Source of the DNA: Flavobacteriaceae bacterium
Lineage (GTDB): Bacteria; Bacteroidota; Bacteroidia; Flavobacteriales; Flavobacteriaceae
Assembly (NCBI GenBank): GCA_016649715.1
Contig: JAENXC010000012.1
Location: forward strand, 39,711-103,710
Direction: 5' to 3'
Length of the DNA: 64,000 nt
Shown: piece after piece, positions 17,208 through 23,154 of the stretch
How positions within the stretch are numbered: position 1 is the first letter of the stretch
How the letters are laid out: every line of letters begins with the position of its first letter
The notes under the pieces: model-generated
Databases searched by the model: none
The model's input: the letters and a program-made list of their open reading frames with translations, nothing else
What the model was told of the DNA's origin: nothing
Made by a program: the position numbers and the translations under genes

Positions 17208-18527
17208 TTATTTTTTTGCATTAATCTCTTTTCTCCCCACTGAAACGTAGGTAAACCCTTCTGTTTCCATATCGTTTATATTGTATAGATTTCTTCCGTC
17301 AAAAATTACTGGATTTTTCAGCAGTTGTTTCAGTTTTTCATAATTCGGTGTGCGGAAAATGCTCCATTCGGTACAGATCAACAACGCATCTGCTCCTTCA
17401 AGTGCCGCGTACATGGATTCTGAATATTTCAGTTTCTCGCCGAAAAGTTTTTTAATATTTGGCATAGCTTCGGGGTCAAAAACTTGAAGTTTTACGTCTT
17501 TTTTCAACAAAGCTTCCATCATATCAATAGATGGTGCTTCACGAATATCGTCAGTTTCAGGTTTAAAGGCCAAGCCCCAAACTGCGATGGTTTTACCTTT
17601 TAAATTGTTGTTGAAATAGGTTTCAATCTTTGGCAGCAGGATTGTTTTTTGAGCAGCATTGACTTCTATAACTGAATTCAATATTTTGAAATCATAATTT
17701 TCATCCTCCCCAGCTTTTTTGAGTGCTTTCACATCTTTTGGGAAGCACGAACCGCCGTATCCAATTCCGGGGAAAAGAAAACGTTTGCCAATACGGCTGT
17801 CGGAGCCTATTCCGGCACGGACCATATCTACATCGGCTCCCACTTTTTCGCAGTAGTTGGCTATTTCGTTCATAAAAGTAATCTTGGTGGCGAGAAAGGA
17901 ATTTGCCGCATATTTTGTGAGTTCGGCAGATTTTTCGTCCATTACGATTATTGGGTTTCCGGAGCGTACAAAGGGGCTGTACAGTTTTCTCATCAGTGCC
18001 GTTGCTCTTTCGCTGCTAGAGCCGATCACGATGCGTTCAGGTTTTAAAAAATCATCAACGGCGAAACCTTCGCGAAGGAATTCCGGGTTGGAAACCACAT
18101 CAAATTCGCAGGGAGCATTTTTGGCAATTATAGTGTGTACTTTTTCGGAAGTTCCCACTGGCACCGTGCTTTTGTCCACAATAACTTTGTATTCCTTTAT
18201 TTTCTTTCCAATTTCTTCGGAAACGTTCAAAACATAGGAAAGATCTGCAGATCCATCCTCATCTTCTGGGGTTGGGAGGGCCAGAAAAATGATGTCGCCG
18301 TGGTCCAAACCTTCTTCCAACGAGGTTGTGAATTTTAAGCGATCTGCTTGAATGTTTCGTTCAAAAAGCACATCCAAATGGGGTTCGTAAATGGGCACTT
18401 GCCCATTGCGCATTTTTTCAATCTTTGCTTCATCTATGTCCACACAGACCACTTCGTTACCTGTTTCTGCCAAGCAAGTTCCCGTTACAAGGCCTACGTA
18501 GCCAGTTCCTATTACTGAAATTTTCAT
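17208..18527 (-). CDS. ugd: UDP-glucose 6-dehydrogenase
   Basis: A 439-residue enzyme that oxidises UDP-glucose twice to UDP-glucuronate with NAD. N-terminal motif GTGYVGLVTGTCLAETG, the region STVPVGTSEKV, NPEFLREGFAVDDFLKPERI, and the catalytic cysteine in GIGYGGSCFPKDVKAL (about residue 260) are all present, and the C-terminal domain has AFKPETDDIREAPSI. It is 76 bases upstream of the decarboxylase gene, and the pair gives UDP-xylose. It has its own TAnnTTTG element in the gap after the O-antigen ligase gene, so it can be transcribed independently. ATG at 18527. Confidence 0.93.
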   Translation of the reverse strand: MKISVIGTGYVGLVTGTCLAETGNEVVCVDIDEAKIEKMRNGQVPIYEPHLDVLFERNIQADRLKFTTSLEEGLDHGDIIFLALPTPEDEDGSADLSYVLNVSEEIGKKIKEYKVIVDKSTVPVGTSEKVHTIIAKNAPCEFDVVSNPEFLREGFAVDDFLKPERIVIGSSSERATALMRKLYSPFVRSGNPIIVMDEKSAELTKYAANSFLATKITFMNEIANYCEKVGADVDMVRAGIGSDSRIGKRFLFPGIGYGGSCFPKDVKALKKAGEDENYDFKILNSVIEVNAAQKTILLPKIETYFNNNLKGKTIAVWGLAFKPETDDIREAPSIDMMEALLKKDVKLQVFDPEAMPNIKKLFGEKLKYSESMYAALEGADALLICTEWSIFRTPNYEKLKQLLKNPVIFDGRNLYNINDMETEGFTYVSVGRKEINAKK

Positions 18528-18574
18528 ATTTATGATCCCGCCATAACGGGTTATCTCTTTTAATTAAACGACCG

Positions 18575-18582
18575 CAAAAGTA
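18575..18582 (-). promoter_or_regulatory. TAnnTTTG promoter element for ugd
   Basis: TACTTTTG on the minus strand, about 48 bases upstream of the ugd ATG and 16 bases from the 3' end of the O-antigen ligase gene. Confidence 0.5.
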
Positions 18583-18598
18583 CAATTTGCAATTCTTT

Positions 18599-19858
18599 TT
18601 ATTCCTTTTTTATTTGGGTGTTTTCAGGGCCTTTGCTGTTTTGGACGCTTGTCATCAGCACGATCAAAATGAAACCAATGTAATAGGCTCCAATCTGTCT
18701 ATGGAAAACATTTTCGACCGAACAATACATAATTAAAATGGCGAGCATGGCCGTTGCAAAAAACTGCTTCCTTATTTTTAAGAAAGCAACACAAATAAAC
18801 AGTAAAAACAGCAACAATGCGATAAACCCAGCACTGAGATAGAAATCCAAAAACTGGTTGTGGGTGTTGTATTCCGCAGTCACAAATTCATTTCTTTTCT
18901 GCGGGTCGGTTATTTTGGTCTCGTAAAACGACACCAATTTATCACTCGTTTGTTCAAACCCGAAGCCGATAAAACTAAAACCTTCATCATTTATAATTTC
19001 TGAAGCACATTTCCAAACAACAGCTCTAAGTTCGTAAGTCATAGAATTTTCAATAAACGCTGGGGCGGTACGATTATCGGAAGATTCGGCTTGGTAAAGT
19101 TGGTTGCCTTTTTCGTTTTTCAGAAGAATAAATAGTCCTGCCACCGCAACAACTGCGAATACTGCGATTATGGCTTTCCAAAGTTTGCGTTGGCCATAAA
19201 ACTGACTGATAAGCAATATTACAAATAATGAAATGATAGCAATTTTTGAGGCTATTAAAATGATGAATAGGGCATTTATGAAGATATTTGCCAAATGATA
19301 ATTGTTGTTGGGATGGTATTTTTTTGAAATTGCCTGAAAGGAAATGAGAAGACTAAAAGTGCTGAGAAGTCCTAAATACAGCCTGTCTATAAGCAACGAT
19401 TCCACAACTTGTGGCGACTCGCCCAGGGCGAAACTGCCCGTTGCGTCGGTAATCAAAACAAAATTATAAATTGAAAAAACAATTGCTGCCAAAGCTGAAA
19501 AAATGATGGCAGTATTTATTTTCCCTGCCCGCCCGTTTGGTGGGTTAACATCTGCAACAGGAATGTAAAGAATGGCAAGCCCCACGGCAATCATCACTTT
19601 TTTGATGATATTAAAATCTTCGGGTAAACGCCCTGCAAAAAAGGAGTTGAGGCAGAGATACGCAAAAAGTCCAAAAAATATAGCAATGGGAAGTGACTTC
19701 AGTTTTTTGAAATCTTCTTTTTTCACAATAAAAGGGAAAGCGACCACCAAAATTGCCAAAAGAATATTGGGCAATGCCCTGATGTAATTGTCAAAAGGGA
19801 TAATAAGGTAAAGCAGCAAAAAGGCATAAGGGTATATGGCGGAGAGCAGTATCCTCAT
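18599..19858 (-). CDS. O-antigen ligase / Wzy-like membrane protein (first of three)
   Basis: A 419-residue protein with about ten to twelve membrane helices and a large periplasmic loop (about 240-320). The loop and following segment carry AVVWKCASEIINDEGF and YNTHNQFLDFYLSAGFI; the HNQFLD-type motif is the usual sign of the WaaL/Wzy O-antigen ligase family. It either polymerises repeat units or transfers the glycan to a lipid anchor; sequence alone does not decide. A segment near residues 108-116 (NPPNGRAGK) comes from a palindrome-like insert (19522-19546). The 477-base repeat-filled region lies directly upstream, between this gene and the WecG-type gene. ATG at 19858. Confidence 0.8.
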   Translation of the reverse strand: MRILLSAIYPYAFLLLYLIIPFDNYIRALPNILLAILVVAFPFIVKKEDFKKLKSLPIAIFFGLFAYLCLNSFFAGRLPEDFNIIKKVMIAVGLAILYIPVADVNPPNGRAGKINTAIIFSALAAIVFSIYNFVLITDATGSFALGESPQVVESLLIDRLYLGLLSTFSLLISFQAISKKYHPNNNYHLANIFINALFIILIASKIAIISLFVILLISQFYGQRKLWKAIIAVFAVVAVAGLFILLKNEKGNQLYQAESSDNRTAPAFIENSMTYELRAVVWKCASEIINDEGFSFIGFGFEQTSDKLVSFYETKITDPQKRNEFVTAEYNTHNQFLDFYLSAGFIALLLFLLFICVAFLKIRKQFFATAMLAILIMYCSVENVFHRQIGAYYIGFILIVLMTSVQNSKGPENTQIKKE

Positions 19859-20035
19859 AGTTGTTCAGTGACTTTTTTAAATTTTAGGGGAAGATAGAAA
19901 ACTCTCGGCTAAAAACCTTGTTTGATCTTTTTAATTTAACTTAGGAGATACTGCTACAATTCTCTATAAATCGTGGATGATTTGAGTCAATATTTTTTTG
20001 CAGTAAAAAATGATTGCTTTCTTACATTTTAATGA

Positions 20036-20090
20036 ACCATTTACGGTTTATCTATGGAGTATCTATGGCTTATGTATGGCTTATATACGG
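20036..20090. repeat. Five 11-bp degenerate tandem units
   Basis: Units of exactly 11 bases: ACCATTTACGG, TTTATCTATGG, AGTATCTATGG, CTTATGTATGG, CTTATATACGG. Each ends TAyGG. The period is close to one DNA helical turn, so a protein reading the unit would bind on one face. Confidence 0.75.
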
Positions 20091-20103
20091 GTGAACCTAG
20101 GCT

Positions 20104-20158
20104 TTGACCCGTCCTAAAATGACTATTGACCCGTCCTTGACCCGTCCTAAAATAACTA
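20104..20158. repeat. 11-bp mosaic of TTGACCCGTCC and TAAAATrACTA units
   Basis: Five contiguous 11-mers in the order TTGACCCGTCC, TAAAATGACTA, TTGACCCGTCC, TTGACCCGTCC, TAAAATAACTA. The last one runs into the first 50-bp hairpin unit. Confidence 0.8.
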
Positions 20159-20249
20159 TACAGGTTAAAGAATAAATCCAGATATAGTTATACAAGACAC
20201 CTAAAATAACTATACAGGTTAAAGAATAAATCCTGATATAGTTATACAA
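20146..20249. repeat. Two 50-bp direct repeats, each a hairpin with 9-bp stem
   Basis: Copies at 20146-20195 and 20200-20249 differ at one base and are offset by 54 bases. Each holds ATAACTATA and its exact complement TATAGTTAT, 22 bases apart (stems 20152-20160/20183-20191 and 20206-20214/20237-20245). A fragment of the left end recurs at 20264-20278. Confidence 0.9.
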
Positions 20250-20335
20250 ATGTAACTGATAATCCTAAAAGAACTATAGTCATTGAAGAAACTGTGAAAT
20301 ATCGCTTCTTAAACCACGACTTATAAGGATTTTTA

Positions 20336-21076
20336 TTATGAAAAACGCTCCTTGAGAACTAAAAAGATGAATTTTGAATTTCCCACCAAATAACGTTTCC
20401 ACATTCGTCTTGGCTCTTGGACAAAGCGGTAAAACCATTCCAGTCCTGCGGTTTGCATCCAAGCGGGGGCACGTTTGGTTTTACCTGCAACAACGTCGAA
20501 ACTTCCCCCAACGCCCATTATTAGGTTTACGTTTTTTAGGATCTCACGGTGACGATACAGAAAGTTCTCTTTTATGGGTGAAGTAATTGCCACAAAAAGC
20601 ATTTGCGTGCCGCTATTGGCAATCTGTTGTGCAATTGCTTCTTCTTCGGAAGGGCTGAAATAGCCATTGCGGTAACCTGCAATAATTTCGGGACTGTAAA
20701 TTTCAGAATATTTTTCAACAACCGTTTTCACCACTTCCTCTTTCGCGCCGAAAAGGAAAATCTTATACTTTTTCTTATGTGCCAATTCCACGAGATTGGC
20801 CATAAAGTCTATTCCTGCAACGCGTTCCTTCAACGGTTTGTTTAAAAACCGCGAAGCCCAAACCACTGCTTGCCCGTCGGCATTTATGATGTGCGATTGC
20901 TCCACGCTGCGGCGCAGTTCCAAATCCTTTTGCATCGCCACAATTTTTCCAGCATTTACCACTACGTGGTGCAACTGTTCGCCAGTTTTTATTTTTTCCT
21001 CTACCAATGCAAGGGTTTCCTGCATAGAGAGGTTGTCTATCGTGGTGTTGAGGATTTTTATCCTTTGTTGTGTCAA
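20336..21076 (-). CDS. WecG/TagA/CpsF family glycosyltransferase (GT26)
   Basis: A 246-residue GT26 enzyme. Family blocks present are VVNAGKIVAMQKDLELRR, INADGQAVVWASRFLN, FLFGAKEEVVKTVVEKYSE, VGVGGSFDVVAGKTKRAP and the C-terminal GLEWFYRFVQEPRRMWKRY. WecG members transfer ManNAcA, TagA members ManNAc, to a lipid-linked acceptor. With wecB and wecC in the same locus, a ManNAcA transferase is the likeliest role, by inference. The start is TTG at 21076; the next ATG would remove the conserved first strand. A TAnnTTTG element lies 22 bases upstream. The repeat region follows its stop. Confidence 0.85.
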   Translation of the reverse strand: MTQQRIKILNTTIDNLSMQETLALVEEKIKTGEQLHHVVVNAGKIVAMQKDLELRRSVEQSHIINADGQAVVWASRFLNKPLKERVAGIDFMANLVELAHKKKYKIFLFGAKEEVVKTVVEKYSEIYSPEIIAGYRNGYFSPSEEEAIAQQIANSGTQMLFVAITSPIKENFLYRHREILKNVNLIMGVGGSFDVVAGKTKRAPAWMQTAGLEWFYRFVQEPRRMWKRYLVGNSKFIFLVLKERFS

Positions 21077-21097
21077 AATGTGTTTTTAATGGGGCGG

Positions 21098-21105
21098 CAA
21101 ATATA
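21098..21105 (-). promoter_or_regulatory. TAnnTTTG promoter element for the WecG/TagA gene
   Basis: TATATTTG on the minus strand, 22 bases ahead of the TTG start at 21076 and just before the stop of the upstream toroid gene. Confidence 0.45.
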
Positions 21106-21108
21106 CAT

Positions 21109-22275
21109 TTATTGTTGCGCTTCTTTTAAAAAATAATACGAAAAGGCATAAAACATCCACGCCTGCGCCCAGCGCATATATGGAATGTCACTATTAAAAT
21201 ATTTATTCTTTTGGTATTGAAAAAATCCTTTGTCAGACTGCATATTTTCAATAGTCCAATTCAAAACGCTATCGATTAACTCTTTATTTTCCTTAAAAAC
21301 TTCCAGTTTGCTCAACGTTACGACCAATTGCGCAGGGGCGTGAATATCAATGGGAAAAACGGAATTGTTGTAATATTTTGAAATTCCTTCTTCGGTAAAA
21401 AAGGTTTTTAAATAATAATTAAGCCCTTTTTCAATATGTTTTGCGAAAGAAGTATCGCCCGATATTTTTTGATAGGTGTAAATACACTCCAAGTTATAAC
21501 CCGTGTGAAAGTTATCTACCCATTGATGGTAGGGCAAAGTACCGTAAGCCCAAGCGCCATTTTCCTGTTGAAAATCGGCTACATATTGAACTGCTTTTCG
21601 GGCTTCGGTCAGTAAATTTTCTTCTTTGGTGAATTCGTAAACCAAACTCAAAAGTTTCGCACCGAGCAGCGAAGCGTTAAAAACCTGCGTTTTATCTGAT
21701 GGTGAATAGGAAAAGGAGAAATTGCCTTTTTCATCATAAGTTCTGTTTAAATCTTTTAAAACGAATTGTGTAGCGCTTTTTGCAACTTCTAAATATTCTT
21801 CGTTTTTTGTGATTTTATAAGCTTCCAGCAACGCTTCAGTAATAAATGTAGTTGCAACAACCGTTGGCATTCCTTTGGGTTGAAAGAAAGCACGGGCTTG
21901 CCAATCAAAATTATAGCCCCAACAAGCTTCGGAATATCCTTCGGATTTCATTTTCAGTACTTGCTCAGAAAGTTGGTTTATTTTTTCAAGATATGCAGGC
22001 TGTGGATCCTTTTTATATAGATTGCAATAGCCCGTAATAAAAAGACCGAGCCCTTTGGCGTTGTAGCCTTTTTCTACGGAAGTGATTTTACGAAGATTTA
22101 TCGGACTTCTTTTAAAAATCTGAATCCAAGAAAGCCTAAAAAAACGAGTTTTTGAAATTACGGGAACCGCATTGAAAACCTTGCTGTTAAGTCCATCATA
22201 CGGATCCCAACCTTTAAAGTTTTCTTTTTCGCAATAGGATTTTAGTTTTTGAAAACTGTTTTGAAAATCGGCCAT
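21109..22275 (-). CDS. Alpha/alpha-toroid (six-hairpin glycosidase-like) protein
   Basis: A 388-residue soluble protein with repeating paired helices typical of (alpha/alpha) toroids. Conserved-looking aromatic and acidic patches are CWGYNFDWQARAF (about 128), HQWVDNFHTGYNLECIY (about 248) and MRWAQAWMFYAFSYYFL at the C-terminus. Such folds occur in polysaccharide lyases, glucuronyl hydrolases and sugar epimerases; no specific family can be named. Homologues are sometimes labelled delta-aminolevulinic acid dehydratase, which these motifs do not support. A role in trimming or modifying the glycan is inferred from the locus. The start is ATG at 22275; an earlier in-frame start overlaps the promoter element at 22306-22313. 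Confidence 0.65.
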   Translation of the reverse strand: MADFQNSFQKLKSYCEKENFKGWDPYDGLNSKVFNAVPVISKTRFFRLSWIQIFKRSPINLRKITSVEKGYNAKGLGLFITGYCNLYKKDPQPAYLEKINQLSEQVLKMKSEGYSEACWGYNFDWQARAFFQPKGMPTVVATTFITEALLEAYKITKNEEYLEVAKSATQFVLKDLNRTYDEKGNFSFSYSPSDKTQVFNASLLGAKLLSLVYEFTKEENLLTEARKAVQYVADFQQENGAWAYGTLPYHQWVDNFHTGYNLECIYTYQKISGDTSFAKHIEKGLNYYLKTFFTEEGISKYYNNSVFPIDIHAPAQLVVTLSKLEVFKENKELIDSVLNWTIENMQSDKGFFQYQKNKYFNSDIPYMRWAQAWMFYAFSYYFLKEAQQ

Positions 22276-22305
22276 TTGGTCCTTCGCAATTGTTTTTTGA
22301 CGGTG

Positions 22306-22313
22306 CAAAAGTA
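22306..22313 (-). promoter_or_regulatory. TAnnTTTG promoter element for the toroid gene
   Basis: TACTTTTG on the minus strand, 30 bases upstream of the ATG at 22275. Its position argues against the longer open frame starting at 22308. Confidence 0.5.
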
Positions 22314-22329
22314 AGGGAATATAACAGAA

Positions 22330-22361
22330 AGACCCAAAGGTTTTAAAAACCTTTGGGGTCT
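22330..22361. repeat. AGACCCCAAAGG-type inverted repeat forming the 3' end of hepT
   Basis: Near-identical to 5549-5581, with one C missing from the left arm. The hepT frame enters the repeat and takes its last residues (DPKGF) and its stop codon (22343-22345) from it. Confidence 0.85.
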
Positions 22362-22699
22362 GTATTTTCTATGAGTGTGTCAATTTCAGTTTTTAGAAGT
22401 GGGAGATGATTGATAACAATCCCCCAAATCACATCATCAGATACCGAGTCATAACCGTGGATAATCCTATTTCTCGCATCTACTATTTTTCTAGAATTGG
22501 AAATTTCAATCGTTTCATCAGTCTTTAAGATTCTGCTAAGCGCTTCACCAATAATTTCAATATTCCGTTCTACAGCTCTCTTGGTGCGAATATCATTTTG
22601 ATAATCAACAAATAGTTTTGGTCTATCTTCAAAGAAACTTTCAATTTCAGAAATAGATTTTAAGATGTCAAACAGCCAAGCCTTTATGTTATTGTCCAT
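22343..22699 (-). CDS. HepT-like toxin (DUF86/HEPN ribonuclease) of an MntA-HepT module
   Basis: A 118-residue helical HEPN protein. R76-NRII-H81-G-Y83 matches the RX4HXY active-site motif of HepT exactly. HepT toxins are metal-independent RNases; the partner MntA silences them by adding AMP groups to the tyrosine of this motif. The ATG at 22699 overlaps the end of the mntA-type gene by 11 bases, the usual coupled order (antitoxin first). The last five residues and the stop lie in a dispersed repeat, so the natural C-terminus may have been changed. The module sits between the toroid gene and the bi-domain oxidoreductase gene. Confidence 0.85.
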   Translation of the reverse strand: MDNNIKAWLFDILKSISEIESFFEDRPKLFVDYQNDIRTKRAVERNIEIIGEALSRILKTDETIEISNSRKIVDARNRIIHGYDSVSDDVIWGIVINHLPLLKTEIDTLIENTDPKGF

Positions 22700-22991
22700 A
22701 AACCAGCTGTTTTTTATGCTCTATATTTTTTCTGAAATAAGGGTTTTTTATGGCTTTTTCTTCCAATAAATCAATCGGTCTGTTTAAAATATCTTGTAAG
22801 GAAAATTTAAAATCAAAATAATTATCCGCATATTCCTCCAACGGAAAATCATTGAATTCCACAATTAAATCTATATCGCTTTTTGGGTTGAAGTTGGGCG
22901 TGAGCACAGAACCAAATACATATAGGTTTTTTACCCTATAGGTTTTGCATAAGGTTATGATTTGCTCTTTATAATTATTGAATGTGTTCAT
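22689..22991 (-). CDS. MntA-like minimal nucleotidyltransferase antitoxin
   Basis: A 100-residue minimal nucleotidyltransferase. The motif GSVLTPNFNPKSDID (G27 to D41) fits GSX10DXD exactly, giving the two metal-binding aspartates D39 and D41. In MntA-HepT modules this enzyme adds AMP to the toxin and neutralises it. It overlaps hepT by 11 bases and is separated from the next upstream gene by a 163-base gap with repeat remnants (23062-23131). No promoter of the TAnnTTTG type is obvious. ATG at 22991. Confidence 0.87.
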   Translation of the reverse strand: MNTFNNYKEQIITLCKTYRVKNLYVFGSVLTPNFNPKSDIDLIVEFNDFPLEEYADNYFDFKFSLQDILNRPIDLLEEKAIKNPYFRKNIEHKKQLVYGQ

Positions 22992-23061
22992 GATTCCGAA
23001 AATTCAGTTCTGTAAAAATAATACAAATTTTGGATGATAGGCCTCAAAGATTTTTCTTAAT

Positions 23062-23131
23062 CCTCCGTCCGCGTGTCGCCAAAGCTTTAGCGGAGGCACA
23101 AGCTTTAGCGAAGGTGCAAAACCTGTTAGGT
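23062..23131. repeat. Repeat remnants: tandem 18-mers and half of a CCTGTTAGG element
   Basis: AAGCTTTAGCGGAGGCAC (23082-23099) is followed directly by AAGCTTTAGCGAAGGTGC (23100-23117). CCTCCG at 23062 pairs with CGGAGG at 23091. Then AAACCTGTTAGGTC matches one arm of the 7259-7291 element. This is the junction between the toxin-antitoxin module and the next operon. Confidence 0.6.
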
Positions 23132-23154
23132 CTAGAATCACAAGTAATTATATA

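Larger units (their letters stand above)
19859..20335. other. Non-coding 477-base gap filled with layered repeats
   Basis: No plausible gene is present on either strand. It separates the WecG/TagA gene from the O-antigen ligase gene, both on the minus strand, so it is the leader of the ligase gene. The left third is plain AT-rich DNA. From 20036 to 20278 it carries 11-bp periodic units, three copies of GACCCGTCCT, four copies of a CCTAAAAtrACTAT core and two 50-bp hairpin units. These are listed separately. Confidence 0.85.

Noticed and set aside
20146..20249. Could the two 50-bp repeats be a CRISPR array?
   Set aside because: Only two copies are present, separated by 4 bases rather than spacers, and no cas gene is in the window.
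21109..22275. Annotation as delta-aminolevulinic acid dehydratase
   Set aside because: The sequence shows toroid-type helix repeats and none of the metal/lysine motifs of HemB.
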